Origin: an uncultured Alphaproteobacteria bacterium
GTDB taxonomy: Bacteria; Pseudomonadota; Alphaproteobacteria; Rhodobacterales; Rhodobacteraceae
DNA length: 60,409 nt
NCBI GenBank assembly: GCA_902556405.1
Contig: CACDWF010000010.1
Coordinates: 1 to 60,409 of the forward strand
Reading direction: 5' to 3'
Both the position numbers and the translations under genes were made by a program. Every line of letters begins with the position of its first letter. Position 1 is the first letter of the stretch. This document shows, in pieces, positions 1 through 8,376 of the stretch. The notes beneath the pieces were generated by a model. The model did not search any database. It saw only the letters and a program-made list of their open reading frames with translations, and was not told the DNA's origin.

Positions 1-59
1 CTGAAGGTGGCAAGGGTATGGATTTTTCTGCTATTTTGCCCTATCTAGCAAAGAAATAG
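1..59 (+). CDS. C-terminal end of an oxidoreductase, possibly a 3-hydroxyisobutyrate dehydrogenase-like protein (partial)
   Basis: An open frame enters from the left edge (first full codon at base 3) and stops with TAG at 57-59. The visible tail reads EGGKGMDFSAILPYLAKK. Endings containing a DFSA motif are common in the beta-hydroxyacid dehydrogenase (3-hydroxyisobutyrate dehydrogenase/GarR) family, which is why that family is suggested. Only 18 residues can be seen, so the assignment is weak. The next gene, a flavin monooxygenase, starts 52 bases downstream on the same strand and may be co-transcribed. Confidence 0.4.
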   Translation, partial: EGGKGMDFSAILPYLAKK

Positions 60-111
60 TTTTATATTTGAACTTAAATGGCATAGCATTAAATAAAAAT
101 AGGAATAGAAA

Positions 112-1089
112 ATGAAAACCCGGATAACAGAATTATTCAACATTCAACACCCAATAATTCAGGGTGGTATGCACTATGTGGGATTTGCCGAGCTAGCCTC
201 TGCTGTTTCAAATGCTGGTGGCTTAGGCATAATAACTGGACTTACCCAGAAGACCCCAAACGATCTTGCAAAAGAGATAGCGAGATGCCACGAAATGACA
301 GACAATCCGTTTGGAGTAAATTTAACATTTCTTCCGACGGTAGCGGCGCCTGACTATCCTGGATATATTGACGCAATTATCGATGGGGGAATTAAGATTG
401 TAGAGACCGCAGGAAGAAATCCCCAACCGTATATGGAACAATTAAAAAAAGCCGACATAAAAGTTATCCATAAATGTACCTCTGTTAGACATTCACTCAA
501 AGCTGAAGCTATAGGGTGTGATGCTGTGTCCGTCGATGGATTTGAATGCGGAGGACATCCCGGTGAGGACGATATGCCAAATATGATTTTACTTCCCAGA
601 GCAGCTGAGGAATTGAAGATCCCATTTGTTGCTTCAGGAGGAATGGCAGACGCGCGAAGCTTAGTTGCTTCGCTTGCTATGGGAGCGGATGGAATGAATA
701 TGGGGACAAGATTTATGGCTACCAAGGAAGCTCCATGTCACGAAAGAGTAAAAGAGGCGATAATTAATGCTACAGAATTAGATACGAGACTTGTTATGCG
801 TCCACTGAGAAATACAGAAAGAGTATTAAATAATTCTGCAGTAGAAAAATTATTAGAAAAAGAAAAAGAGCTAGGTTCTAATATTAAATTTGAAGACATT
901 ATGGATGAAGTGGCAGGTGTATATCCTAAAGTGATGCTTGATGGAGAAATGGAAGCAGGGGCATGGTCATGCGGAATGGTAGTTGGTCTTATTAACGACA
1001 TACCTAGCTGTAAAGAACTGATAGATGGAATAATGAGTGAAGCTGACAGCCTTATAACAAAAAGACTTGAAGGTATGCTTTCTGCATAA
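112..1089 (+). CDS. Nitronate monooxygenase / 2-nitropropane dioxygenase family protein
   Basis: A 325-residue FMN-dependent TIM-barrel protein of the nitronate monooxygenase/FabK-like family, which oxidises alkyl nitronates or is of unknown specificity. Visible hallmarks are the N-terminal PIIQGGM flavin-binding strand, GGLGIITG near residue 40, the GFECGGHPGEDD loop around residues 144-155, and the phosphate-binding ASGGMADARS followed by GADGMNMGTRF near residues 174-202. The length is normal. The ATG at 112 follows a weak AGGAATAG-like site. It converges with an enoyl-CoA hydratase gene 15 bases away. The real substrate cannot be deduced; many relatives are involved in acyl or nitro compound detoxification. 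Confidence 0.85.
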   Translation: MKTRITELFNIQHPIIQGGMHYVGFAELASAVSNAGGLGIITGLTQKTPNDLAKEIARCHEMTDNPFGVNLTFLPTVAAPDYPGYIDAIIDGGIKIVETAGRNPQPYMEQLKKADIKVIHKCTSVRHSLKAEAIGCDAVSVDGFECGGHPGEDDMPNMILLPRAAEELKIPFVASGGMADARSLVASLAMGADGMNMGTRFMATKEAPCHERVKEAIINATELDTRLVMRPLRNTERVLNNSAVEKLLEKEKELGSNIKFEDIMDEVAGVYPKVMLDGEMEAGAWSCGMVVGLINDIPSCKELIDGIMSEADSLITKRLEGMLSA

Positions 1090-1104
1090 GTACTTTTTAC
1101 TTAT

Positions 1105-1866
1105 CTACTTAGAGTTTTTTTCTTTGATCGATTTCAGCTGGCGTTCTAAGTACTGAGACTCAAGCGTATTCTTAATACGTGAATTGAGACTTTGGATGTT
1201 TACACTATCCATTACCATGTCATTTATAGAGAGTTTCATGCCTCTGACAGCTTCAGGCGATAACTCTTTACATTGCTTAATAAAATCTTGTGCTCTTTCA
1301 ATGATATTCTCGCCTTCGTTTATTATCTCATCAAAAAATCCAACATTTTTGAGTTCTTTTTCTGACATTTTTGTTGCTGTAAGTAATAATCTCTTAGTAG
1401 CACTTGCTCCGAAAATATTTAAAAATCTTTTTATTCCAGCTGGGTGATAATGAATTCCAATCTTGGCCGGAGGCACCATAATTTCAACATTTGAAACAGC
1501 AATTCTAAAATCGCAGGCACAAGCTATTTCTACACCTCCACCATAAGCGCTCCCATTTAAAGCACACACTGTTGGGAGAGGAAAGCTTTGAATAGCATCA
1601 CATAATTTTGACATATCGTTTGATTGTAATTCTTGATCTTTTTTATTTTTTCCAATTATTGAAATAATCTCAGAAAGGTCAGCTCCTGAGCAAAAAACGT
1701 TACCGCTTCCTGAGATAATAAGTGCATAAATATCAGATTGCGTCTCTCTAGAAAGTATGTCTCTCAGTAACAACATATCTACTGAATTAAGCGCGTTTTT
1801 TCTCTTGGGCGAGTCCAGTATTAATACCCCGACACCATTATTCTTTGTGAATTTCACATTATTCAT
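1105..1866 (-). CDS. Enoyl-CoA hydratase/isomerase (crotonase) family protein
   Basis: A 253-residue crotonase-fold protein. It carries the two oxyanion-hole segments of the family: SGSGNVFCSGADLSE near residue 55 and ALNGSAYGGGVEIACACDF near residues 103-121. Family members hydrate enoyl-CoA or catalyse related acyl-CoA reactions in fatty-acid or amino-acid degradation. The usual second catalytic glutamate region reads PPAKIGIHYHPAG, so the typical Glu seems replaced and the specific reaction is uncertain. The gene lies tail-to-tail with the nitronate monooxygenase and head-to-head with the thiamin operon. The ATG at 1866 is the only sensible start. Confidence 0.85.
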   Translation of the reverse strand: MNNVKFTKNNGVGVLILDSPKRKNALNSVDMLLLRDILSRETQSDIYALIISGSGNVFCSGADLSEIISIIGKNKKDQELQSNDMSKLCDAIQSFPLPTVCALNGSAYGGGVEIACACDFRIAVSNVEIMVPPAKIGIHYHPAGIKRFLNIFGASATKRLLLTATKMSEKELKNVGFFDEIINEGENIIERAQDFIKQCKELSPEAVRGMKLSINDMVMDSVNIQSLNSRIKNTLESQYLERQLKSIKEKNSK

Positions 1867-2072
1867 TTTCGTAGTTTTTATAGTACAATTAATCGTAATG
1901 ATCTAAGTATCCTAAAAATATTAAAATAAAAGTCTAAGAAATACCAAGGCATTTAGTTTTTTTTAATTAACTTATTACAAATTAAAGAAAATATAGATAC
2001 CCAGTTACCTATTTATTTGGGAAAATAATCTCACCTTCTTTTTTGAAAATATACGCCTAGAAATTCTTTCTC

Positions 2073-2101
2073 TTGACTTTTAATATTAATTAGGATGTTC
2101 T
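2073..2101 (+). promoter_or_regulatory. Possible sigma-70 type promoter for the thiamin operon
   Basis: TTGACT at 2073-2078 matches a -35 box at five of six positions. Seventeen bases later TGTTCT at 2096-2101 is a poor -10. The position just ahead of the TPP riboswitch is right for the operon promoter, but the -10 is weak, so this is tentative. The rest of 1867-2108 is AT-rich spacer in which I see no gene. Confidence 0.25.
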
Positions 2102-2108
2102 AGAGGCT

Positions 2109-2187
2109 TGACAGGGGTGCCTCGTTGATTTGTGAGGCTGAGAATAACCCTCAAACTTGAACCGGGTAATGCTGGCGTAAGGAGTCA
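2109..2187 (+). promoter_or_regulatory. TPP riboswitch (THI box) controlling the thiamin salvage operon
   Basis: The conserved THI-box segments are present in order: ACAGGGGTGC (2111-2120), GGCTGAGA (2136-2143), and CTTGAACCGGGTAATGC plus GGCGTAAGGAG (2155-2184). TGAC at 2109-2112 can close P1 with GTCA at 2184-2187. The aptamer lies 48 bases before the thiM ATG and in the sense direction, so it should repress the operon when thiamin pyrophosphate is plentiful. There is no clear U-tract terminator, which favours control of translation. Bases 2208-2221, just upstream of the thiM ribosome binding site, can pair with the aptamer core at 2127-2142, giving a candidate switching helix. Confidence 0.93.
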
Positions 2188-2234
2188 CTCGATATGAAAA
2201 TTCCTCACTCAGCCACAAATCATTGGAGACCTTC

Positions 2235-3011
2235 ATGAATAGTCTTGAAGAATTAAAAGCAAAAAATCCTCTCGTTCATTGTATAACTAATTATGTTTCC
2301 ATGGATATCGCAGCTAATACGCTTTTGGCAGTTGGAGCGTCTCCAGCAATGATACATACTCCAGAAGAGAGTGGAGACTTTTCTCCAGTAGCGGGTGCAC
2401 TAACTGTAAATATCGGTACTATTTCACCAAATTGGCTTGAAGGCATGGAGAAAGCAATTGAGGCGGCTAATAGAGCCAAAGTTCCTTGGGTATTAGATCC
2501 CGTAGCACACTTTGCGACACCATACCGTCAAACCTCGATAGCAAAATTGATATCCCTAGAACCCTCAGTTGTTAGGGGGAATGCGTCTGAAATTTTAGCC
2601 TTACAAGGTGAAGAGACTGAAGCAAAGGGTGTAGACTCTCAAGAAGGAGTTGAAACAGCCTTAAATGCTAGTAAGAAACTTGCAGAAAAGCATAATTGTA
2701 CAATTTTCGTGACTGGAGAAACAGACATAATCACAGATGGAGTAAGGGTTACTCGAGTATCAGGCGGATCATCTTTTATGTCGAATGTTACAGCTATTGG
2801 ATGTTCTTTAACATGTCTAGTTGGCGCCTTCACAGCGATCACGGATCCCTACACTGCTAGCGTTAGTGCTGCTACTCTGTTCGCTGAAGCAGGACATAAA
2901 GCACAATTAAGTGCTAATGGCCCAGGTTCATTTAGAATGCATTTTATAGATCAACTTTCCCGTGTGAATCCTCATCATTTTTCAAATTTAAAGTGGGCTG
3001 ATAGTGTTTGA
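2235..3011 (+). CDS. thiM: Hydroxyethylthiazole kinase ThiM
   Basis: ThiM phosphorylates the thiazole alcohol THZ during thiamin salvage. The protein (258 residues from this start) shows the ThiM hallmarks CITNYVSMDIAANTLLAVGA near the start, ASPAMIHTPEE, WVLDPVA, VVRGNASEI, and a TGETDII stretch before the nucleotide site. I chose the ATG at 2235 because GGAG (2225-2228) sits at normal spacing; an in-frame TTG at 2223 would add four residues and overlap that site. It is the first gene behind the TPP riboswitch, and its stop overlaps the thiE start. Confidence 0.92.
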   Translation: MNSLEELKAKNPLVHCITNYVSMDIAANTLLAVGASPAMIHTPEESGDFSPVAGALTVNIGTISPNWLEGMEKAIEAANRAKVPWVLDPVAHFATPYRQTSIAKLISLEPSVVRGNASEILALQGEETEAKGVDSQEGVETALNASKKLAEKHNCTIFVTGETDIITDGVRVTRVSGGSSFMSNVTAIGCSLTCLVGAFTAITDPYTASVSAATLFAEAGHKAQLSANGPGSFRMHFIDQLSRVNPHHFSNLKWADSV

Positions 3012-3660
3012 TGCCGCTAAATTAAAACTCTATCTAGTAACTGACCCTTATCTCTGTGCAACTTTTGGGTTATTGAATACAGTTAATGCTGCAGTGAAAG
3101 GCGGAATTACGATGGTTCAACTTAGAGATAAAGAAGCATCGACAAACGATAGGATCGGTCTTGGAAAAGAGCTACAGAAAATATTAAAGGATACTGAGAT
3201 CCCATTGATAATAAATGATGACGTTGAAGCGGCTTTAGCGATAGATGCAGATGGTATACACATAGGACAAAATGATAAAAGCACCGTTGAGATAAGAGGT
3301 AAAGTTGGGAAAGATAAAATCGTCGGATTATCATGTGAAACAATTGAAGATGCAAAAGCTGCAGACCCTGTTTTAGTGGACTATATCGGTATAAGTCCAG
3401 TATTTCCAACACCAACAAAATCAGATTTCAATGCATATATCGGGTTAGACGGTATAAGCGATATCGCAAATGCAACTTCTCTACCATCAGTAGCTATCGG
3501 TGGACTTAAAAGAGAACACTGTGGAAAGATATTTAGCGCTGGCTGCCAAGGGATGGCGGTAGTATCGGCGATCTGTGGTAAATATGATCCTTACATGGAA
3601 ACAAAATTATTGCATGATGAAATTCGACGAGTATTTGAAGATAACAAACCGGTGAACTAA
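3004..3660 (+). CDS. thiE: Thiamin-phosphate synthase ThiE
   Basis: ThiE joins HMP-PP and thiazole phosphate to make thiamin phosphate. The 218-residue TIM barrel shows [10 protein letters not shown] at the N-terminus, [13 protein letters not shown] near residue 35 (diphosphate and Mg binding), [23 protein letters not shown] near residues 66-88, and [13 protein letters not shown] near residue 128. The start is GTG at 3004, inside the last codons of thiM, implying translational coupling; no in-frame ATG lies close by. It sits in the thiM-thiE-thiD order common in salvage operons. Confidence 0.92.
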   Translation: MFDAAKLKLYLVTDPYLCATFGLLNTVNAAVKGGITMVQLRDKEASTNDRIGLGKELQKILKDTEIPLIINDDVEAALAIDADGIHIGQNDKSTVEIRGKVGKDKIVGLSCETIEDAKAADPVLVDYIGISPVFPTPTKSDFNAYIGLDGISDIANATSLPSVAIGGLKREHCGKIFSAGCQGMAVVSAICGKYDPYMETKLLHDEIRRVFEDNKPVN

Positions 3661-3662
3661 AA

Positions 3663-4475
3663 ATGTCAAATCGAGTGAAAAATGTTCTGTCTATAGCTGG
3701 GTCTGATCCATCGGGAGGTGCAGGAATACAAGCTGATTTAAAAACATTTGCTGCAAATGGTGTATATGGCATGGCAGCAGTTACTGCCTTAACAGTCCAA
3801 AATACTATGGGAGTGGAAGGAATTCATTTGATACCAAAAAAATTCGTTGGGTCCCAAATTAATGCTATTTTTCGTGATATATGTGTAAGTTCAGTTAAGG
3901 TTGGAATGGTCGCTAACGCAGAAATTGCCAGAGAAGTAGGGACTAAATTGGCAAAATATAAAAAAGTATCTTTAGTAATTGACCCAGTTATGGTGGCAAA
4001 AGGTGGATCACCTTTGTTAGATAAAAAAGCAATCCAATCTGTTAAAGACCATCTGTTACCAATCGCAACAATTATAACACCTAATTTACCTGAAGCAGCA
4101 GTTCTATTGGGTACTTCTGTTGCAAAATCCAAAGAGGACATAGTTAATCAAGGCAAAGCTCTATTATGTTTTGGATCTAAGTCGGTTTTGATAAAAGGTG
4201 GGCACTCAGGAGGCAGAACAAGTAACGATCTACTAGTAACTGAAAAAGATCATGTCTGGTTCAATGAGAAAAGAATAAATACAAAAAATACACATGGAAC
4301 AGGATGTACTTTATCCTCCTCTATCGCAAGTTTTTTAGCCAAAAACTACTCAATAGAGGAGGCAGTTTCTAAGTCAAAGGAGTTTGTTACTGGTGCTATT
4401 AGAGACTCAAAAAAACTATCAGTCGGAAATGGCCATGGACCAACCAACCACTTTCATGCATTAAAAATTTTTTAA
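3663..4475 (+). CDS. thiD: Hydroxymethylpyrimidine (phosphate) kinase ThiD
   Basis: ThiD phosphorylates HMP and HMP-P to HMP-PP, the pyrimidine half of thiamin. The 270-residue ribokinase-fold protein shows [20 protein letters not shown] near the N-terminus, [15 protein letters not shown] near residue 107, [13 protein letters not shown] near residue 138, and the anion-hole motif [13 protein letters not shown] near residue 212 containing the catalytic-base aspartate/glycine region of the family. It starts two bases after the thiE stop. No ThiE or ThiN domain is fused. Confidence 0.93.
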   Translation: MSNRVKNVLSIAGSDPSGGAGIQADLKTFAANGVYGMAAVTALTVQNTMGVEGIHLIPKKFVGSQINAIFRDICVSSVKVGMVANAEIAREVGTKLAKYKKVSLVIDPVMVAKGGSPLLDKKAIQSVKDHLLPIATIITPNLPEAAVLLGTSVAKSKEDIVNQGKALLCFGSKSVLIKGGHSGGRTSNDLLVTEKDHVWFNEKRINTKNTHGTGCTLSSSIASFLAKNYSIEEAVSKSKEFVTGAIRDSKKLSVGNGHGPTNHFHALKIF

Positions 4476-4496
4476 CACAATTCAAGGTACCCGATA

Positions 4497-5435
4497 ATGA
4501 TTTTAAGACTTATGATCTTATTTTTGCTTCTCACAGCAAATAATTTAGCTGCAAAAGATAAAATGACCCTTTTGTTGGACTGGTTTATAAATCCCGATCA
4601 TGGTCCAATAATAATTGCTAAAGAAAAGGGCTATTTTGCTGATCAAAACCTAGAAATTGAAATAATCGCTCCTGCTGACCCATCAGCTCCACCAAAGCTT
4701 GTTGCTGCCGGTCAAGCTGACTTAGCCATAAGCTATCAACCACAATTACATTTGCAACTTACTCAAGGATTGCCACTTATTCGTGTTGGGACCCTTGTGG
4801 CAACCCCACTTAATTGTCTATTAGTTTTGGAGAACGGTCCAATAAAAAGTCCGCAGAGTTTGTCTGGAAAGAAGATCGGTTTCTCTGTTGCAGGTGTTGA
4901 AGAAATTCTACTATCTGCAATTTTAGAAAAGTATGGTGTAAAGTTAGAGGATGTAGAACTTGTAAATGTAAACTTTTCTCTTTCACCTTCTTTGATGTCT
5001 GGTCAAGTTGATGCTGTTATTGGTGCTTTCAGAAACTTCGAATTAAATCAAATGAAGATTGAGAACGTGCCCGGAAAATGTTTCTTCCTTGAGGAAGAAG
5101 GAGTTCCTCCTTACGACGAGCTTATTTATGTTGCTAATTCAAAGAATATTGATAAAGAAAAAATTCGTAAATTTCTTAAAGCAACGGAGTTAGCAACCCA
5201 ATTTATTATAAATAATCCCGAGGAAAGCTGGAAAATATTTGCATCGACGTCTAAAGAACTAGATGATCAATTAAATAGAATGGCATGGGCGGATACGATA
5301 CCTCGTTTTGCTTTGAGACCTCCTGCGCTTGATGCAGGAAGATATCTAGAATTCCAAGATTTTCTTCTTCAAAATAAGTTAATAAATAAAGCTTTTCCGA
5401 TTTCTAGAATAGCTATAGATGTAACGAGTAATTAG
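4497..5435 (+). CDS. thiY: ThiY-like periplasmic pyrimidine-binding protein (NMT1/THI5 family)
   Basis: A 312-residue binding protein with a signal peptide (hydrophobic MILRLMILFLLLTAN, then alanine-rich cleavage region) and the NMT1 fold. It shows LLLDWFINPDHGPIIIAKEK, then KLVAAGQADLAISYQPQL, and SLSGKKIGFSVAG. Relatives in thi operons bind a thiamin pyrimidine precursor such as formylaminopyrimidine. Its ATPase and permease follow, separated from it by tenA, which hydrolyses amino-pyrimidines to HMP. The precise ligand is inferred from this context. Confidence 0.8.
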   Translation: MILRLMILFLLLTANNLAAKDKMTLLLDWFINPDHGPIIIAKEKGYFADQNLEIEIIAPADPSAPPKLVAAGQADLAISYQPQLHLQLTQGLPLIRVGTLVATPLNCLLVLENGPIKSPQSLSGKKIGFSVAGVEEILLSAILEKYGVKLEDVELVNVNFSLSPSLMSGQVDAVIGAFRNFELNQMKIENVPGKCFFLEEEGVPPYDELIYVANSKNIDKEKIRKFLKATELATQFIINNPEESWKIFASTSKELDDQLNRMAWADTIPRFALRPPALDAGRYLEFQDFLLQNKLINKAFPISRIAIDVTSN

Positions 5436-6104
5436 ATGAACTACAGCGACGTTTTTTCAACTTGGAGAGATTTGTATAAGACTGAGTGGACTTCTTATAC
5501 GAGGCATCCATTTGTAGAAAGAATAGGAGATGGAACTTTACCAAAAAGTGCTTTTCTAAACTATCTGAGACAAGACTATATCTTTCTAAAACATTTTTCT
5601 AGAGCTTGGGGTCTTGCAATTGCAAAGTCCGATAACATAACTGAGATGCATACTTGTTCCAAGGTGGTTCACGCACTTTTAGACGACGAAATAAAATTGC
5701 ATATTGAATTTTGTAACAGTGAAGGCATCTCAATTAATGAACTTGAAAGGACAAATGAAATGCATCAGAATTTAGCTTATACTAGGTTTGTTCTCGATGC
5801 AGGATTTTCAGGGGATTTTTTAGACCTTATGGCAGCACTCGCACCATGTGTGCTGGGCTATGGGGAAATAGGTAAACGCTTAGGCGCATCCCAATATAGT
5901 TCAGTCTATGAAAAGTGGATAACTACATATGCAGGAAAAGATTATCAAAGTTTATGCGTGGAAGTAGGAACCTTAATTGATAATGCTGTTATCATAAGAC
6001 TAGGTGGCAACTACACATCCATAGGTAAATTTCGTGAGCTTTCTCAAAAATTTAAAATAGCTACACTCCTCGAAAAGAATTTTTGGGAAATGAATAATAT
6101 ATGA
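5436..6104 (+). CDS. tenA: Aminopyrimidine aminohydrolase / thiaminase II TenA
   Basis: TenA converts aminomethyl-HMP from degraded thiamin into HMP. The 222-residue all-helical protein shows the family pattern RHPFVERIGDGTLPKSAF and YLRQDYIFLKHFSRAW early, and ALAPCVLGYGEIGKRL around residues 130-145, which contains the catalytic cysteine and the conserved glutamate. It starts directly after the thiY stop and overlaps the ATPase start by four bases, so it is part of one operon for taking up and salvaging the pyrimidine moiety. Confidence 0.88.
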   Translation: MNYSDVFSTWRDLYKTEWTSYTRHPFVERIGDGTLPKSAFLNYLRQDYIFLKHFSRAWGLAIAKSDNITEMHTCSKVVHALLDDEIKLHIEFCNSEGISINELERTNEMHQNLAYTRFVLDAGFSGDFLDLMAALAPCVLGYGEIGKRLGASQYSSVYEKWITTYAGKDYQSLCVEVGTLIDNAVIIRLGGNYTSIGKFRELSQKFKIATLLEKNFWEMNNI

Positions 6105-6835
6105 TGTCTTCTACCTCCCCTTCACTAGAATTGATCGGAAGTGTAAGATCAGAAAGTGAGGTTTTGTTTGAAGATCTAAAGCTTGCAGTCAAGGCTAATC
6201 AGTGGACTTGCCTTCTTGGTTCATCAGGGATTGGCAAATCGACTATTCTTCGATTAATTGCTGGGTTGCCAACCCATGTAAAACTTGACGGCAGGATAAA
6301 AAGTAATGATCACTTACCTATCTCAAATCGTGTTTCATACATGGCCCAGAATGATTTGTTAATTCCATGGGCAACAATAAGCGACAATGTTTCTTTGGGT
6401 AATAAATTACGAGGAGAAAAGTTCTCGTCAGAAAAAAAACTGAAAATTATTGAAAAAGTTGGTTTGGTGGATCATAAAAAAAAATATCCCTTTCAGCTTT
6501 CTGGGGGACAGCGTCAACGAGCTGCTCTCGCAAGAACGTTAATGGAAAATACACCTATAGTTTTATTAGATGAGCCATTTGGTTCATTGGACTCAAATAC
6601 CAGAGAGGAGATGATCGATCTAACATTTGAAAGTTTTAAAGGAAAAACCGTTGTGTTTGTAACTCATGATCCCCATGAAGCTGCAAGACTATGTGAAAGT
6701 ATCTACATACTAGGCCGGCAAAAGACAACAAGCAATAATTGTCTCAAGCCACCATTTCCTAAAACATATTCCGACAAATTGGTTTTCGATCTGCAATATT
6801 CGTTACTAGAAAAAATAAAAAGCAACCATTCATGA
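6101..6835 (+). CDS. thiZ: ABC transporter ATPase of the HMP-precursor uptake system (ThiZ-like)
   Basis: A 244-residue ABC ATPase. Walker A is GSSGIGKST, the Q-loop reads MAQNDLLIPWATI, the signature is LSGGQRQRAALARTL, Walker B is VLLDEPFGSLD and the H-loop is FVTHDPHEA. The aromatic-type Q-loop and neighbours place it in the nitrate/taurine/ThiZ subfamily. Its start overlaps the tenA stop by four bases and its stop overlaps the permease start by four bases, consistent with coupled translation. The substrate is inferred from the thi context. Confidence 0.83.
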   Translation: MMSSTSPSLELIGSVRSESEVLFEDLKLAVKANQWTCLLGSSGIGKSTILRLIAGLPTHVKLDGRIKSNDHLPISNRVSYMAQNDLLIPWATISDNVSLGNKLRGEKFSSEKKLKIIEKVGLVDHKKKYPFQLSGGQRQRAALARTLMENTPIVLLDEPFGSLDSNTREEMIDLTFESFKGKTVVFVTHDPHEAARLCESIYILGRQKTTSNNCLKPPFPKTYSDKLVFDLQYSLLEKIKSNHS

Positions 6836-7575
6836 AAGCTATCATCTATATAGTCTGTACTTTTTTATCAATTTTCTTTTTTTGGGAATTAGCTGTAAGG
6901 TTAGCGAACCCTCCACCCTATATACTTCCAACACCTCACTCTGTATTAGTCGCATTTAAAGAAAACTCTATTCTTATTTATGAACATTCACTTGTGACAA
7001 TTGTAGAAATCTTAATTGGGCTCACTATAGGGATCATATTGGGCATGATTACTGCGTTAACGCTTGAAATATTCGTCACTGCACGCTTGATACTTAGACC
7101 ACTGTTGATATTTAGCCAATCTATTCCGGTATTTGCAATTGCTCCATTACTCACTTTATGGCTTGGTTACGGTATTTTGTCAAAAGTCGTTATGGCAATC
7201 CTGATTATTTATTTTCCTGTTACTTCAGCATTTCATGATGGTCTTTCTCAAACCCCAAAGCAATATCTTGACCTTGCAAAGACAATGAGAGGAACGAACC
7301 GGAGAAACCTATTATATTTAAAAATTCCACATAGTATTCCTTCTTTATGTTCCGGAATAAAGCTAGCTAGCGTCTATGCACCAATCGGAGCAGTTATAGG
7401 AGAATGGGTGGGGTCATCACAAGGCTTGGGATATCTTATGATTTTAGCAAATGGTCGGGTAAAAACTGACCTAATGTTTGCCAGCCTTTTTACGCTGGGA
7501 ATTTTATCGATTACTTTATTCGGCTTAATAAGCTACTTATTACAGATTTCTCTATCTAAGTACTTGAATGCGTAG
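6832..7575 (+). CDS. thiX: ABC transporter permease of the HMP-precursor uptake system (ThiX-like)
   Basis: A 247-residue inner-membrane permease of the SsuC/ThiX type with about six membrane segments. The cytoplasmic EAA-like loop that contacts the ATPase reads LAKTMRGTNRRNLLYLKIPH near residues 150-170. The end PIGAVIGEWVGSSQGLGYLM is typical of the family. It is the last gene of the thiM-thiX operon. No thiC or thiG lies in the window, so this locus supports salvage rather than de novo synthesis. Confidence 0.83.
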   Translation: MKAIIYIVCTFLSIFFFWELAVRLANPPPYILPTPHSVLVAFKENSILIYEHSLVTIVEILIGLTIGIILGMITALTLEIFVTARLILRPLLIFSQSIPVFAIAPLLTLWLGYGILSKVVMAILIIYFPVTSAFHDGLSQTPKQYLDLAKTMRGTNRRNLLYLKIPHSIPSLCSGIKLASVYAPIGAVIGEWVGSSQGLGYLMILANGRVKTDLMFASLFTLGILSITLFGLISYLLQISLSKYLNA

Positions 7576-7706
7576 TGTCAGCTGAGTATAAAAAACTGTT
7601 ATTAACCGCATTGTTTCAACCGTAAATGTGATCAGTTTTCCATTTCTATATTGATTTCTTATTTTGATCAGATTATTAAAATAAAAAGAGGGAGAGTACG
7701 AAAATC

Positions 7707-8117
7707 ATGAGTTTTTTGTCATCACCATATATGAGTTCTTTTGTGGGCTTCGACAGTCTTTTTGATGAAATTGAACGCATGTCTTCTGTAAAACAGTCCA
7801 CCTATCCCGCCTATGATATTAAAAAGCTTTCAAATAACAGTTTTATAATTGTTTTGGCACTCGCTGGCTTCAGTACCAACGATATTATTATAGAGGCAAC
7901 ATCAAGTGAATTGGTGATAAGTGGCAATGGTGATAAAGATACACAACATGAATATATACATAAGGGAATAGCTAAACGCGCGTTTACTAAAACCTTTAGA
8001 TTAGCTGACAATGTAAGAGTCAACGGAGCTGAGTTTAAGGATGGACTATTATCTATTAATCTTTATAAGGAAGAACCAAGAAAAGAAACTCCTCGTAAGA
8101 TTGCCATAAAATCATAA
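7707..8117 (+). CDS. Small heat-shock protein, Hsp20/IbpA family
   Basis: A 136-residue ATP-independent holdase chaperone with an alpha-crystallin domain. It begins FVGFDSLFDEIERM, as in IbpA-type proteins, followed by PAYDIKK and then the beta-sandwich with LVISGNGDKD near residue 70 and IAKRAFTKTFRLADNVRV near residues 90-108; the usual GxL segment is DGLLSINL. A GGGAGAG ribosome binding site precedes the ATG. The 131-base upstream gap shows no clear heat-shock promoter, so regulation is unknown. Confidence 0.88.
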   Translation: MSFLSSPYMSSFVGFDSLFDEIERMSSVKQSTYPAYDIKKLSNNSFIIVLALAGFSTNDIIIEATSSELVISGNGDKDTQHEYIHKGIAKRAFTKTFRLADNVRVNGAEFKDGLLSINLYKEEPRKETPRKIAIKS

Positions 8118-8142
8118 AACTATAGTTCAAAGGCATAAACAG

Positions 8143-8310
8143 TTGAAAAACGGCGAAGACAATAAAAAATTACAAAAAAAACATCTCTTGAAAGAGATTC
8201 TGTCTAAAGAAACTAATTCAACTCGGGATAAAGTAACAAACTTGCGGTTGTCGCGACAAATCGATAAAGCACGATTTGAAGCAGCATTTAAAACTTTATT
8301 AAAAAAATAA
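8143..8310 (+). CDS. Small basic hypothetical protein (55 aa, TTG start)
   Basis: An open frame of 55 codons fills most of the gap between the Hsp20 and DctP genes. It starts TTG at 8143, with AAAGG nine bases upstream. The peptide is lysine-rich and predicted helical (KKLQKKHLLKEILSKE near the start, KARFEAAFKTLLKK at the end), without cysteines or membrane segments. I recognise no family. The good spacing to a ribosome binding site supports it; its shortness and base composition do not rule out chance. Confidence 0.4.
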   Translation: MKNGEDNKKLQKKHLLKEILSKETNSTRDKVTNLRLSRQIDKARFEAAFKTLLKK

Positions 8311-8376
8311 TTGTTACGGTTCCTAAAAATTATTCACTATAATAGAAATAGGATTTAATTTTTTTGGGAGGGAAAG

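Noticed and set aside
354-725. Long antisense ORFs within many genes, such as that opposite the nitronate monooxygenase
   Set aside because: They lack ribosome binding sites and family motifs, and mirror conserved genes on the other strand.
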